The position numbers and the translations under genes were made by a program. Positions 40,105-49,631 of a stretch of 64,000 nt of DNA are shown piece by piece. The number at the start of each line of letters is the position of its first letter. The first letter of the stretch is position 1. The notes under the pieces are model-generated. The model searched no databases, was not told the origin of the DNA, and saw only the letters and a program-made list of their open reading frames with translations. The stretch spans positions 824,501 to 888,500 of the forward strand of contig NZ_CP013002.1 of the NCBI RefSeq assembly GCF_001414055.1. Reading direction: 5' to 3'. The DNA is from Caulobacter henricii. GTDB taxonomy: Bacteria > Pseudomonadota > Alphaproteobacteria > Caulobacterales > Caulobacteraceae.

Positions 40105-41511
40105 ATGCGCCTGCCGCGCCTTTTCCGCACCACGCCGTTCCGGCTGACCCTGCTGTTTCTGGCCCTGTTTGCAGCGGCGGCCAGCGCCTTCCTGGGCTAC
40201 ATCTATGTGGCCACGGCCGGCGAGGTGAACCGCCGCGCCGACGCCGAGATCAACCGCGAGATGGAAAGCCTCGAGGCCGCCTATCGGCAGGGCGGCGTCA
40301 ATGCCCTGAACCAGACGATCGTCGAACGGGCGAGCGGCGAACGGCCCTTCCTCTATTTCCTCGCCGACAAGACCGGCAAACGGATCTCGGGTTCGATCGA
40401 GGCCTCGCCCCTCGACGACTTCGAAGGCGACGGCCCCAGCTGGTCCAGTTTCAAGGTCACCGAGGTCGACCTCGACGGGGCCGAGATGCGCAATCCGGCT
40501 CGCGGGGTGCAGGAGCGCCTGGCCGGCGGCGAGGTGCTGTTCGTCGGTGCCGATGTGGCCGCGTCCGAAGGCTATGTGCGCAAGATTGTCCGGGCCCTGT
40601 GGGGGGCCGGGGCCCTGGTGATTCTGCTGGGCCTTGCGGGTGGCGTGCTGATCAGCCGCAATGTCTCGCGCAGCATGCAGGGCCTCGTCGACCTGGTGGC
40701 TGCGGTGCAGGCCGGGGACCTCCAGGCCCGCGCCAAGGTTCGCGGGGCGCGCGACGAATATGACGAGCTGGCCGAAGGGCTCAATGACATGCTCGACCGC
40801 ATCGAGCGGCTGATGGGCGGTCTGCGCCATGCCGGCGATGCCATTGCCCATGACCTGCGCTCGCCCCTGACGCGCCTGCGGGCCCGTATGGAAGTGGCCC
40901 TGATCGACGCCGAGAATGGCAAGGGCGATCCGGTCGCGGCGCTGGAAACGGCCCTGCAGGACGCCGATGGCGTGCTCAAGACCTTCAATGCCGTCCTGGC
41001 CATTGCCCGCCTGCAGGCCGCCGGTCAGGCTCCCGACCAGCAGAGCTTCGACTCCTCGGAACTGGCCCGTGACATGGCCGAACTCTATGAGTTCTCCTGC
41101 GAGGACAAGGGGCTGGACTTCAAGGCCGAGATTACACCGGCCCTGCACATCCGGGGTAATCGCGAGTTCATCGCCCAGGCCCTGGCCAACCTGCTCGACA
41201 ACGCCATCAAATATACCCCGTCGGGTGGGGCGATCATGCTGCGGGCGCGTCGGCGCTCGTCCGGCGAGCTGGAGTTCTCGATCACCGACACCGGTCCGGG
41301 TGTGCCCGATGAGGACCGGGCCCGGGTGGTGCAGCGCTTCGTGCGGCTGGAAAACAGCCGCAGCGAGCCGGGTGCAGGCCTGGGCCTGTCCCTGGTCCAG
41401 GCCGTGGCTGCCTCGCATGGTGGCCGGCTGGAACTGGCCGAAGGTCCCGGGGAATACAACGGCATGGGTCCGGGTCTGCGGGTCGCCCTGGTGCTGCCAA
41501 GGGTGGAATAG
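40105..41511 (+). CDS. Sensor histidine kinase with HAMP domain
   Basis: The 468-residue kinase has membrane segments at about 13-33 and 163-183 around a periplasmic sensor region. A HAMP domain (RNVSRSMQGLVDLVAAVQAGDLQAR) precedes the H-box GDAIAHDLRSPLTRLRARME. The catalytic domain shows ALANLLDNAIKYTP, ITDTGPGVPDED and SEPGAGLGLSLVQAVAASHGG. It belongs with the regulator just upstream. The family resembles rhizobial kinases found at the same cycHJKL-degP position. The signal may be envelope stress, judged only from context. Confidence 0.91.
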   Translation: MRLPRLFRTTPFRLTLLFLALFAAAASAFLGYIYVATAGEVNRRADAEINREMESLEAAYRQGGVNALNQTIVERASGERPFLYFLADKTGKRISGSIEASPLDDFEGDGPSWSSFKVTEVDLDGAEMRNPARGVQERLAGGEVLFVGADVAASEGYVRKIVRALWGAGALVILLGLAGGVLISRNVSRSMQGLVDLVAAVQAGDLQARAKVRGARDEYDELAEGLNDMLDRIERLMGGLRHAGDAIAHDLRSPLTRLRARMEVALIDAENGKGDPVAALETALQDADGVLKTFNAVLAIARLQAAGQAPDQQSFDSSELARDMAELYEFSCEDKGLDFKAEITPALHIRGNREFIAQALANLLDNAIKYTPSGGAIMLRARRRSSGELEFSITDTGPGVPDEDRARVVQRFVRLENSRSEPGAGLGLSLVQAVAASHGGRLELAEGPGEYNGMGPGLRVALVLPRVE

Positions 41512-41583
41512 AGGGCGTCCGCCCCGGCGGTTCCGGCAAGGCTTCTTCTTGTCGCGCGATGCGGCCCGGGCCACGGTGGTGCC

Positions 41584-44478
41584 ATGACTCGCCTGCTCGA
41601 ACGTCTCGCCCCGTGTGGTCCCATCGTCGATCCGAAGGCGGCCGAGCGCGCCCATGAGGCGGTCCTCAAGCGGGTCGGCGAGGCGTCGGATCTGGTTGAA
41701 GCCGCCTGGCCGGCCCTGGCCCCGGTGTTTGCCGCCTCGCCCTATCTGACCGGCCTGGCCCGCCGCGACGCCCGCCGTCTGCCGACGATTCTGACGTCCG
41801 AGCCCGGCCAGCGCCTGGACGACATCCTCACCCGGGCCAGGGCGGTCGGCGAAGAGCCGGATTTCGAGACGGCGCGCAGGGTGCTGCGCGAGCTGAAGGC
41901 AGACCTGCATCTGCTGACCGCGCTCTGCGATCTCGGGGGCGTCTGGGATCTCGACGCGGTCACCGGGGCCCTGACCCGCTTTGCCGATGCAACCCTGGGG
42001 GCCGCCCTGGCCCAGGCCGTCCGGCTGGAGGTCGATCGCGGTGCCCTGACCCATCTGGGCGATACGGAGGCTGGTCCTGCGCCGGGCCTGTTCTGCGTCG
42101 CCATGGGCAAGCACGGGGCCTTCGAGCTCAACTATTCCAGCGACATCGATTTCTCGATCTTCTACGCGCCCGAGAAGCTGCCGGTCGCGGAAGGCGTCGA
42201 GCCCCAGGGCGTGGCCGTGCGGATCGCCAACCATCTGGGCCGGATCCTGCAGGAGCGCACGGCCGACGGCTATGTGTTCCGCATCGACCTGCGCCTGCGC
42301 CCCGATCCGTCCTCGACCCCGCCCGCCATGCCGCTTGATGCGGCCATGGATTACTATGAAAGCGTCGGCCAGAACTGGGAGCGGGCGGCGCACATCAAGG
42401 CCCGCATCGCGGCCGGCGACCGCCGCGAGGGCGAGGCCTTTCTGGCGGCCCTGCAGCCTTTTATCTGGCGGCGGAACCTCGATTTCGCGGCCATCGCCGA
42501 CATTCACTCGATCAAGCGGCAGATCCATACCTACAAGGTCGATGACCGCCTGACCGCCAAGGGGGCAGATCTCAAGCTGGGGCGCGGCGGGATCCGCGAG
42601 ATCGAGTTCTTCGTCCAGACCCAGCAGCTGATCCTGGGCGGTCGGCAGCCGGACCTGCGCAGTCCTCGCACGCTGGACGCCCTTAGGGCCCTGGCAGGCG
42701 CCGGCCATGTGACGGTCGAGGATGCGGACTGGCTGACCACGGCCTATCAGGATCTGAGGGCCCTGGAACATCGCGCCCAGATGATCGCCGACGACCAGAC
42801 TCACAAGCTGCCGGAGTCTGACGCCGACCGAAAGAAGGTCGCGGCGCTCTGGAACCACGACGCCCTGCGCAGCTTCGACGCGGCGGTCGGCCGGATCCTG
42901 AAGGGGGTCAACCAGCGTTATGGCCGGCTGTTCGCGGGCGAGGAGGAACTGTCCTCACGGTTCGGCAGCCTGGTCTTCACCGGCGTCGAGGACGATCCCG
43001 AGACCCTGGCCACCCTCAAGCGCATGGGCTTTTCCAGCCCGGAGCGCGTCGCGGCCACGATCCGCAGCTGGCACCATGGCCGGATCGCCGCCACGCGGAC
43101 CGAACGCGGCCGCGAGCTCTTTACCCGCCTGGCCCCCCGTCTGCTGGACGCCGCCAATGCCTCCGGCGCGCCCGACACGGCCTTCAACCGCTTTGCCGAC
43201 TTCTTCGCCAGCCTGAGTTCCGGGGTTCAGATCCAGTCGCTGTTTCTGGCCCAGCCACGCCTGTTCGAGCTGATCGTCGAGGTCATGGCTTTCGCCCCGC
43301 GGCTGGCCGCCACCCTGGCGCGGCGACCGACCGCCCTGGATGCCCTGCTGGACCCAGCCTTTTTCGGTCCGATGACCGTGCCGGAAAGCCCGCCCTGGGA
43401 TCCCGGCGATTTCGAGGGGGCGATGGATTCCGCCCGCCGGCTGTTTCGCGACCAGAGCTTCCGGATCGGCGTGCGGGTGATGAGCGGCACGGCCGGGGCG
43501 CGCGATGCGGGCGCGGCCTTTGCCGGTCTGGGCGACCTGATCGTCCGGGGTCTGGCGCCGGCCGCCCTGGCCGAAACGGTCCGTCTGGGCGGTGAATTCC
43601 CTGGCGAGGTTGCGGTGGTGGCCCTGGGCAAGGCCGGCTCGCGCGAGATGACCGCCAAGTCCGACCTGGATCTGATGACCCTCTATGCGGCCGACGACCC
43701 GACCGCCCAGTCGGCCATCAAGGGCTGGGGCGCCGAGAGCTTCTATGCCCGCTTCACCCAGCGCCTGACCTCCGCCCTGTCGGCCCCGACCGGGGAGGGG
43801 ACCCTCTATGAGGTCGATCTCAAGCTGAGGCCCTCCGGGACCAAGGGACCGGTGGCGGTCAGTTTCGCCGCCTTCGAGGACTATTATGCCCGCGAGGCCG
43901 AGACCTGGGAGCTGCTGGCCCTGACCCGGGCCCGGGTGATGTGGGCCAGTTCGCCGGCCTTTCAGGTCCGGGCCGAAGCCGCCATCGAGGCCGCCCTGCG
44001 GCGTCCGCGCGACCCGGGCAAGACCGCCGTTGACGTGCTCGAGATGCGCGAACTGATGGAGCAGGAGCGTCCCGGCAAGGGGGTCTGGGATCTGAAACTG
44101 TCACCCGGCGGTCTGGTCGATATCGAGTTTGTCGCCCAGTATCTGCAGCTCAAGCATGCGGCGGCGGGAGGGCCCCTGGCCCAGAATACCGGCGAGGCCC
44201 TGGCCGCCCTGAAGACGGCCAACCTTGCCGACCCGGCCGGCCTGTCCAGTCTCGAGGCGGCCTGGCGGCTGGAACAGGACCTCTCGCAACTGATCAAGGT
44301 CGCCCTCGAGGACGGGGCCGATCCGGAGGCTGAGTCCCGGGCCTTCCGGGTCTTGCTGGCCCGTGCCGGTCATGTGCGGGAGTTCCGGTCCCTGAAGACC
44401 AAGCTGGCCCGGGCCAAGACCGAGGCGCGGGCGGCCTTTGAGGCCATTGTGCGCCGCGACGGAAACGCCGGGGTCTGA
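41584..44478 (+). CDS. glnE: Glutamine synthetase adenylyltransferase/deadenylylase GlnE
   Basis: The 964-residue bifunctional enzyme controls glutamine synthetase by adding and removing AMP in response to PII state. It has two nucleotidyltransferase domains. The N-terminal deadenylylase shows AMGKHGAFELNYSSDIDFSIFY (about 172-195). The C-terminal adenylylase shows ALGKAGSREMTAKSDLDLMTLY (about 679-700). Helical regulatory segments lie between and after. The length is normal for alphaproteobacteria. It starts 72 bases after the kinase gene and could share its transcript. Confidence 0.96.
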   Translation: MTRLLERLAPCGPIVDPKAAERAHEAVLKRVGEASDLVEAAWPALAPVFAASPYLTGLARRDARRLPTILTSEPGQRLDDILTRARAVGEEPDFETARRVLRELKADLHLLTALCDLGGVWDLDAVTGALTRFADATLGAALAQAVRLEVDRGALTHLGDTEAGPAPGLFCVAMGKHGAFELNYSSDIDFSIFYAPEKLPVAEGVEPQGVAVRIANHLGRILQERTADGYVFRIDLRLRPDPSSTPPAMPLDAAMDYYESVGQNWERAAHIKARIAAGDRREGEAFLAALQPFIWRRNLDFAAIADIHSIKRQIHTYKVDDRLTAKGADLKLGRGGIREIEFFVQTQQLILGGRQPDLRSPRTLDALRALAGAGHVTVEDADWLTTAYQDLRALEHRAQMIADDQTHKLPESDADRKKVAALWNHDALRSFDAAVGRILKGVNQRYGRLFAGEEELSSRFGSLVFTGVEDDPETLATLKRMGFSSPERVAATIRSWHHGRIAATRTERGRELFTRLAPRLLDAANASGAPDTAFNRFADFFASLSSGVQIQSLFLAQPRLFELIVEVMAFAPRLAATLARRPTALDALLDPAFFGPMTVPESPPWDPGDFEGAMDSARRLFRDQSFRIGVRVMSGTAGARDAGAAFAGLGDLIVRGLAPAALAETVRLGGEFPGEVAVVALGKAGSREMTAKSDLDLMTLYAADDPTAQSAIKGWGAESFYARFTQRLTSALSAPTGEGTLYEVDLKLRPSGTKGPVAVSFAAFEDYYAREAETWELLALTRARVMWASSPAFQVRAEAAIEAALRRPRDPGKTAVDVLEMRELMEQERPGKGVWDLKLSPGGLVDIEFVAQYLQLKHAAAGGPLAQNTGEALAALKTANLADPAGLSSLEAAWRLEQDLSQLIKVALEDGADPEAESRAFRVLLARAGHVREFRSLKTKLARAKTEARAAFEAIVRRDGNAGV

Positions 44479-44527
44479 CGTTCAAGAGGCATGGGACGGG
44501 CGCACAACGTCTTGGAGACGAAGTCTT

Positions 44528-44962
44528 ATGTCGAAAGAAATTCTGATCGCCGCTGCTGCCGTGATGCTGCTCGCAGGCCCGGCCCTGGCGGCACCCAAGG
44601 GGCCGGCCTCGCTGGATGCCAATGCCGACGGCAAGGTCACGCTGTCCGAGTTTCAGGCCGGACGCGGCGACCAGATGATGGGCCGGCTCGATGCCGACAA
44701 GAACGGCAAGCTGTCGCGCGCGGAGTTTGCCGCCATGCGCAAGCCGGCGGCGGACGCCTCTGCCCCGGACGCTGACAAGCCCGGCAAGGGCGCAGACCGC
44801 CTGTGGTCGCGCGTCGACTCTGACAATGACGATGCCCTGACGCGCGGCGAACTGGACAGCTTTCTGGCCGGCCGCTTCAAGCGCATGGATGCCGACAATG
44901 ACGGCACCCTGTCGACGGCGGAGTTGAAGCCCCGGGCCGGCAAGGCCAAGGTCGGGATCTGA
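44528..44962 (+). CDS. Exported EF-hand calcium-binding protein
   Basis: The 144-residue protein has a signal peptide (residues 1-21, ending ALA) and four EF-hand-like loops: DANADGKVTLSEF, DADKNGKLSRAEF, DSDNDDALTRGEL and DADNDGTLSTAEL. The third lacks the usual glycine at position six and may bind weakly. It probably acts as a periplasmic calcium sensor or buffer. The ATG at 44528 follows GGAG. It stands 33 bases ahead of an ECF sigma factor gene and may belong to the same unit. Confidence 0.88.
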   Translation: MSKEILIAAAAVMLLAGPALAAPKGPASLDANADGKVTLSEFQAGRGDQMMGRLDADKNGKLSRAEFAAMRKPAADASAPDADKPGKGADRLWSRVDSDNDDALTRGELDSFLAGRFKRMDADNDGTLSTAELKPRAGKAKVGI

Positions 44963-44995
44963 TTGATGTGGTCGCGCGCGGCGAGGTGAGATTTG

Positions 44996-45553
44996 GTGGC
45001 CGGGGGGAGCGATCCCGACGAGGCCCTGCTGACGGGGGTGGGCCGGGGCGACCCGGCCGCCGTTCGCCAGCTGCTGGACCGACGCCTGCCGCGCGTTCTC
45101 GCCCTGGCGCGGCGGATGCTGAACGACGCCGGCGAAGCCGAGGATGTGGCGCAGGAGACCTTCCTGCGGGCCTGGAAACAGGCGCGATCCTGGCGGCCGG
45201 GTGCCGCGAAGTTCGATACCTGGCTGCATCGTGTGGCGCTGAATCTCTGCTACGACCGCCTGCGCCGCCGCCGCGAGGTGGTGACCGCCGAGCCCCCGGA
45301 GCAGGTCGATACCGGTCCTGCCCCCGATGCAGGGTTGATCGGGGCCGATCTTTCACGCCAGGTCGAGGCGGCGCTGGCGGCCCTGCCGGCGCGTCAACGC
45401 GAGGCAATAGTTCTTTGCCATCATCAGGGCCTGGGCAATATCGAGGCTGCGGCCCTGATGTCGATCACCGTCGAGGCGCTGGAGGGGCTGCTCGGGCGGG
45501 GGCGGCGAGCGCTGCGCACGGCTCTGGCCGATCTCGCGGCCCCGAGAGCCTGA
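44996..45553 (+). CDS. ECF-family RNA polymerase sigma factor
   Basis: The 185-residue sigma factor has region 2 (LARRMLNDAGEAEDVAQETFLRAWKQARSW, then WLHRVALNLCYDRLRRRR) and region 4 (LPARQREAIVLCHHQGLGNIEAAALMSITVEALEGLLGRGRRALR). The start is uncertain between TTG at 44993 and GTG at 44996; the latter is used. The next gene, 13 bases downstream, encodes a small membrane protein that could be its anti-sigma factor. ECF sigma factors of this organisation normally respond to an envelope signal. Confidence 0.9.
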   Translation: MAGGSDPDEALLTGVGRGDPAAVRQLLDRRLPRVLALARRMLNDAGEAEDVAQETFLRAWKQARSWRPGAAKFDTWLHRVALNLCYDRLRRRREVVTAEPPEQVDTGPAPDAGLIGADLSRQVEAALAALPARQREAIVLCHHQGLGNIEAAALMSITVEALEGLLGRGRRALRTALADLAAPRA

Positions 45554-45566
45554 AGGAGATGGCGGC

Positions 45567-45995
45567 ATGACCATGACCCTCGAACGTTTCAAGTCCCTGG
45601 CGGAAAGCTATGGCGGCGACCTGGCGCGCTGGCCGGAGTCCGAGCGCGAGGCGGCGCGCGCCCTGCTGATCTCGACGTCCGGAGCCCTGGAGCCGGTGCT
45701 GGTCGAGGCTGCCCAACTGGATCGTCTTCTTGACCTCGCGCCGGCCCAGGCCGCAGACGCGGCCCTTCTGGGACGCCTGATTGCGGCCGCGCCGCAACCC
45801 CTGCGGCTTGCCCGCCGCTGGCTGGCGGGTGCCGGCGCCGCTCTGGGCCTGGGCGCAGCGGCCCTGGCCGGCGTGGCGGTCGGCATTTCGATCGGCCAGG
45901 CTGATCGCCCGATCGTGCAGCAGGAAGAGACCCTGATTGCGGCCGATTTCACCGCCGACCTGTCAGACGCTCTCGAGGAGCCCGCAGCCCTATGA
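45567..45995 (+). CDS. Small membrane protein, candidate anti-sigma factor
   Basis: The 142-residue protein has a cytoplasmic N-terminal part (MTLERFKSLAESYGGDLARWPESEREAARALL), one hydrophobic segment (about 88-110, AGAALGLGAAALAGVAVGISIG) and a short periplasmic acidic tail. I recognise no standard anti-sigma domain and no zinc-binding HxxxCxxC motif. The call rests on its place after the ECF sigma gene and its topology. The next gene overlaps its stop by four bases. Confidence 0.7.
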   Translation: MTMTLERFKSLAESYGGDLARWPESEREAARALLISTSGALEPVLVEAAQLDRLLDLAPAQAADAALLGRLIAAAPQPLRLARRWLAGAGAALGLGAAALAGVAVGISIGQADRPIVQQEETLIAADFTADLSDALEEPAAL

Positions 45996-46597
45996 TCGCC
46001 CAACGCCCCTTGCTGATCGGCCTGATCGTGTCGGCGGCGCTCAACCTCTTCCTGATCGGGGGCATAGCGGGGGCCCTGTGGATGCGTCCGTCTGCCCCCT
46101 CCGCCGTTCAGAAGGCCCCGGGCCCCATGCCGATGGAGCGCCCTGTCGGGACAGGAACCGCACCTGATCCGGCCCCGGTGCTTCAGGATCGGCCCCAGGC
46201 GGATCCTGCCATGTCGAGGCCGGTGGCGCGCCCCTCCGACCCGCCCGCCCGGCCGGCCCTCTGGACCGCCGGCAAGGATCTTTCCCCCGAGACCCGGCAG
46301 GCGCTGCGGCGCACCCTGAGGGACGCCAACCAGCGCAACCGGGCCCTGACGCGACAGGCCCAGGCCGAGCGCCAGGCGGCGATTCAGCTGTTCCGGTCCG
46401 GACCCTATGACCCAGCCGATGTCAGCAAGCGGCTGGGGGCAGCCCGGGCTCTGGATCTGGAGGCGCGGGGCAATGTCGAGAGCGCTGTGGCCCGCTTTGC
46501 CGCCACCCTTTCACCCGCCGAGCGGGCCACCCTCGCTGACGGCCTGGCCCGGGTCTATGCGCCGCGCCAGAAGGGGGCAAAGCCGCAAGAGGACTGA
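45992..46597 (+). CDS. Periplasmic heavy-metal-sensor-like protein
   Basis: The 201-residue protein has one N-terminal membrane segment (about 8-30) and a proline-rich linker (about 31-88). A helical periplasmic domain follows, with LSPETRQALRRTLRDANQRNRALTRQAQAERQAAIQLFRSGPYDPADVSKRLGAARALDLEARGNVESAVARFAATLSPAERATLADGLAR (residue range about 97-192). This pattern matches the Spy/CnrX-like heavy-metal sensor family. It completes a sigma factor/anti-sigma/sensor row. Histidine and methionine ligands are few, so metal binding is unproven. Confidence 0.8.
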   Translation: MIAQRPLLIGLIVSAALNLFLIGGIAGALWMRPSAPSAVQKAPGPMPMERPVGTGTAPDPAPVLQDRPQADPAMSRPVARPSDPPARPALWTAGKDLSPETRQALRRTLRDANQRNRALTRQAQAERQAAIQLFRSGPYDPADVSKRLGAARALDLEARGNVESAVARFAATLSPAERATLADGLARVYAPRQKGAKPQED

Positions 46598-46612
46598 AAA
46601 TCAGCTTTTGGC

Positions 46613-46640
46613 GTAACCAAAAGGCCGGGTGATGCGTATC
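46613..46640 (+). promoter_or_regulatory. ECF-type promoter upstream of msrP
   Basis: GTAACC (46613-46618) and CGTATC (46635-46640) are separated by 16 bases, typical of ECF sigma promoters. The -10 element ends 29 bases before the msrP start. The upstream GTAACC closely resembles the -35 element known for Caulobacter SigF-dependent genes, which include methionine sulfoxide reductases. It is a candidate target of either that factor or the ECF factor encoded just upstream. Confidence 0.6.
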
Positions 46641-46669
46641 TTGCTGGTGAACCTCCTTCGGAGCCTGCC

Positions 46670-47590
46670 ATGCTGATCCGCAACGCCCCTGACCTGACTG
46701 AAAACGACGTCACGGATCACGGGCTCTATCTGAGGCGACGCGAGTTCATCGGCGGAGCGGCGGGCCTGGGCCTCGCCGGTCTGGCGAGCACCGCCGACGC
46801 CGCCCCTCTGCGCTTTTCCAAGGGATTTTCCACCACCGAGAAGCTGACGTCGCGGGAAGATGTCACGACTTACAATAACTTCTACGAGTTCGGGGTCGAC
46901 AAGGCCGATCCGGCTGAGAACGCCGGCAAGCTGAAGACCCGCCCCTGGACCGTGCGGATCGATGGCGAATGCGAAGCCCCGCGCACGGTCGGAATCGACG
47001 ACCTGATCAAGCAGAACAAGCTGGAGGAGCGCATCTATCGCATGCGCTGCGTCGAGGGCTGGTCGATGGTCATTCCCTGGGTCGGTTTTCCGCTCCGGGA
47101 CCTGATCGCCTCGGTCAAGCCGACCTCCAAGGCCAGGTTTGTCGCGTTCGAAACCCTGATGCGGCCGTCCGAAATGCCCGGCCAGGCCTGGAACGTTCTG
47201 GAATGGCCCTATCGCGAGGGCCTGCGCATCGATGAGGCCACCCACCCCCTGACGCTGATGGCCGTGGGTCTCTATGGCGAGACCCTGCCCAACCAGAACG
47301 GCGCGCCCCTGAGGCTGGTCGTGCCGTGGAAATATGGCTTCAAGGGCATCAAGTCGATTGTCCGGATCAGCCTGACCGAAAAGCAGCCGCGCACGGCCTG
47401 GAACATCTCGGCACCCCGCGAGTACGGCTTCTATTCCAACGTCAATCCGGCCGTGGACCATCCCCGCTGGTCGCAGGCGACCGAGCGCCGCATCGGCGAA
47501 TTCAAGCGCCGCGAGACCCTGCCGTTCAACGGCTATGGCCAGTATGTCGCCGACCTCTATCGCGGCATGGATCTGAAGGCGAACTACTGA
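46670..47590 (+). CDS. msrP: Periplasmic methionine sulfoxide reductase catalytic subunit MsrP
   Basis: The 306-residue molybdoenzyme (YedY type) reduces oxidised methionines in periplasmic proteins. A twin-arginine signal ([20 protein letters not shown], about 21-40) directs export of the folded cofactor-bound protein. The molybdenum-ligating cysteine lies in [21 protein letters not shown]. Further family sequence includes [11 protein letters not shown] and [17 protein letters not shown]. It is followed after 61 bases by msrQ, its membrane partner. Confidence 0.95.
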   Translation: MLIRNAPDLTENDVTDHGLYLRRREFIGGAAGLGLAGLASTADAAPLRFSKGFSTTEKLTSREDVTTYNNFYEFGVDKADPAENAGKLKTRPWTVRIDGECEAPRTVGIDDLIKQNKLEERIYRMRCVEGWSMVIPWVGFPLRDLIASVKPTSKARFVAFETLMRPSEMPGQAWNVLEWPYREGLRIDEATHPLTLMAVGLYGETLPNQNGAPLRLVVPWKYGFKGIKSIVRISLTEKQPRTAWNISAPREYGFYSNVNPAVDHPRWSQATERRIGEFKRRETLPFNGYGQYVADLYRGMDLKANY

Positions 47591-47651
47591 TGGTTCGCGA
47601 CCAGGGGCTCGTCCCTGCAGCCCTGCCGGACCTTCGGATCGGGGCATCGGC

Positions 47652-48266
47652 ATGAGCAAGCGGCGCCGGCCTTCGAAGCTGCAGGACAACCTTGTCTATG
47701 GCCTGGTCTGGCTGGCCTGTTTTGCGCCCCTGGCCTGGCTGGCCTGGAAGGGCTTTCAGGGCGACCTCGGGGCCAATCCGATCGAGAAGCTGATCCGGCA
47801 ACTAGGCGTCTGGGGCCTGCGTCTGCTGCTGGTCGGGCTGGCCATTACGCCCCTGGCCCGGATCCTGAACTGGCCTCGCCTGGTGCGGTTCCGGCGCACG
47901 GTGGGCCTTTTCGCCTTCAGCTACATCCTGCTTCATCTGTTCAGCTATGTCGGGGTCGACCTGTTCTTCGACCTTGGCCAGCTGTGGAAGGACATCCTGA
48001 AGCGGCCCTTCATCACCCTGGGCATGGCCGCCTTCGTGCTGCTGATCCCCCTGGCCGTGACCTCGACGAACGGCTGGATCCTGCGACTGGGCCGGGCCAC
48101 CTGGCAGAGGCTGCACTGGCTGGTCTATCTGATCGTGCCGCTGGGCGTCGCCCACTACTATCTGCTGGTCAAGGCCGACCATCGCCCGCCGCTGGTCTAT
48201 GCGGCGGTGTTCACGGTGCTGATGGCCTGGCGGGTCTGGGATCGGGTCAAGAAATCCTCCCCCTGA
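47652..48266 (+). CDS. msrQ: Heme membrane partner MsrQ (YedZ)
   Basis: The 204-residue protein has about six membrane segments and the ferric-reductase-like pattern with conserved histidines in YILLHLFSYVGVDLFF, WQRLHWLVYLIVPLGVAHYYLLVKAD. It binds heme and passes electrons from the quinone pool or flavin to MsrP. The stop codon lies inside a perfect terminator palindrome (48252-48279). Confidence 0.94.
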   Translation: MSKRRRPSKLQDNLVYGLVWLACFAPLAWLAWKGFQGDLGANPIEKLIRQLGVWGLRLLLVGLAITPLARILNWPRLVRFRRTVGLFAFSYILLHLFSYVGVDLFFDLGQLWKDILKRPFITLGMAAFVLLIPLAVTSTNGWILRLGRATWQRLHWLVYLIVPLGVAHYYLLVKADHRPPLVYAAVFTVLMAWRVWDRVKKSSP

Positions 48267-48279
48267 TGGGGGAGGATTT
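48252..48279. terminator. Bidirectional Rho-independent terminator
   Basis: AAATCCTCCCCC (48252-48263) and GGGGGAGGATTT (48268-48279) are perfect complements around TGAT, with T/A runs at both ends. The msrQ stop codon is within the loop. It lies between convergent msrQ and the dipeptidase gene and can stop transcription from both sides. Coordinates could shift by one base. Confidence 0.88.
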
Positions 48280-48280
48280 T

Positions 48281-49546
48281 CTACTTCGCCACACTCTTCG
48301 CATAGGCCTGGGCCTGTCCGATCAGGCGCAGCACATTGCCGCTCCAGATCGCCGCGATGTCGGCGTCCGTATAGCCCTCGGCGTTCAGCCGCGCCGTGAT
48401 CTTGGGCAGGTCGGCCACGTCTTCCAGGCCCTCGACGCCGCCGCCGCCATCCCAGTCGGCCCCGACGCAGACGCCCTTGGGCCCGGTGATCTTCAGGACG
48501 TGCAGCATGCTGGCCATGAAGATCTCGAAATTGGCCCGGACCGGCGGATGGAGCTTGTCGACGGCGGCGATCTTGTCGGCCCAGGCCTTCACCTCTGCGG
48601 GTGACAGGGTGTCAAAGTCCGGCTGCTTGCCCAGCGCCTCGAGGGCCGCCTTGCGTTCTGGGCTGGTGGGGGTCGCGGCCAGATAGACCGAGTTGATGCA
48701 GATCGCGCCGCCGCTTTCGCCGATCTTGCGGATCAGGGCGTCATTGAGATTGCGCGGATGATCATAGATCGCCCGCGCCCCGCTGTGCGAGGCGACGACC
48801 GGGCTCTTCGACAGGGCGATCGACTGGCTGACCACCTCGTCGGAGGCGTGGCTGACATCGACCAGTATGCCCAGCCGGTTGGCTTCCGCCAGCCAGCGCA
48901 GGCCAAGGGGCGAATAGCCGTTCCAGATCTTGCCCCGGGGATCGGTTGAGCTGTCGGCGAACTGGTTGTTGCGGAAGTGAACCGGACCGGCCATCCGCAC
49001 GCCGGCCTGGTAGAAGGTCTGCATCAGGGTGAGATCTTCACCCATGGGCCAGCTGTTCTCGATGCTCTGATAGACGAAGGACTTGCCGGCCTTGTTGATC
49101 CGGACCGCGTCGTCAGCGGTATAGGCCAGCTCGAACCGGTCGGAATGGGCGGCGACCATTTCCCGGATCTCGACAGCCCGCCGAAGCGCAAAGTCGCGGG
49201 CGAAGCGATAGCCTTCGGCCGTCAGCTCGCCCTGGCCCGTATAGATGACATAGAACCCGCCATCGAGGCCGCCCTCGGTCATGCGCGGCAGGTCCACCTG
49301 GGTGAAGTCGCTCGATACGGCGTGGCGGTCCAGCATGCTCCAGCCCGGCCGGGCGAAATGCTCCGGCGTATCCAGATGGGTGTCCAGGGTCAGGATCGAT
49401 TGATGGAGGGCCATGTCGGCCCTGGAGACGCCCGGCTTGAGTGCCGGGGCCTTCGTTGGCGGAGCCTTGGGCGCTGCCGTGGCCGGACCGACGGCGGTGA
49501 GCAGGAGTGCCGAGCCCAGCAAGGCGGTCAGAAGGCGAGGGGACAT
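48281..49546 (-). CDS. Exported M19 membrane-type dipeptidase
   Basis: The 421-residue protein has a signal peptide (about 1-25, ending ATAA) and a renal-dipeptidase (M19) fold. Metal-site sequence [63 protein letters not shown] and the late [12 protein letters not shown] are characteristic. It should cleave dipeptides in the periplasm, using two zinc ions. An ATG at 49546 is used; the open frame runs seven codons further. It converges with msrQ on the shared terminator. Confidence 0.9.
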   Translation of the reverse strand: MSPRLLTALLGSALLLTAVGPATAAPKAPPTKAPALKPGVSRADMALHQSILTLDTHLDTPEHFARPGWSMLDRHAVSSDFTQVDLPRMTEGGLDGGFYVIYTGQGELTAEGYRFARDFALRRAVEIREMVAAHSDRFELAYTADDAVRINKAGKSFVYQSIENSWPMGEDLTLMQTFYQAGVRMAGPVHFRNNQFADSSTDPRGKIWNGYSPLGLRWLAEANRLGILVDVSHASDEVVSQSIALSKSPVVASHSGARAIYDHPRNLNDALIRKIGESGGAICINSVYLAATPTSPERKAALEALGKQPDFDTLSPAEVKAWADKIAAVDKLHPPVRANFEIFMASMLHVLKITGPKGVCVGADWDGGGGVEGLEDVADLPKITARLNAEGYTDADIAAIWSGNVLRLIGQAQAYAKSVAK

Positions 49547-49631
49547 GCGGGCTCCGGGGTCAGGCACTGGCGGTGGCTGCGACGGTCAGGGATGGGCTGG
49601 GGCGCGTCAAGGCGAAGTCGTCAACCGGCCC

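Noticed and set aside
39970..42858. Open frame of 962 codons on the minus strand
   Set aside because: It lies antisense to the kinase gene and glnE, both with clear motifs. Its residue composition (rich in Gly, Gln, Arg, His and Pro) is typical of a shadow frame in high-GC DNA.
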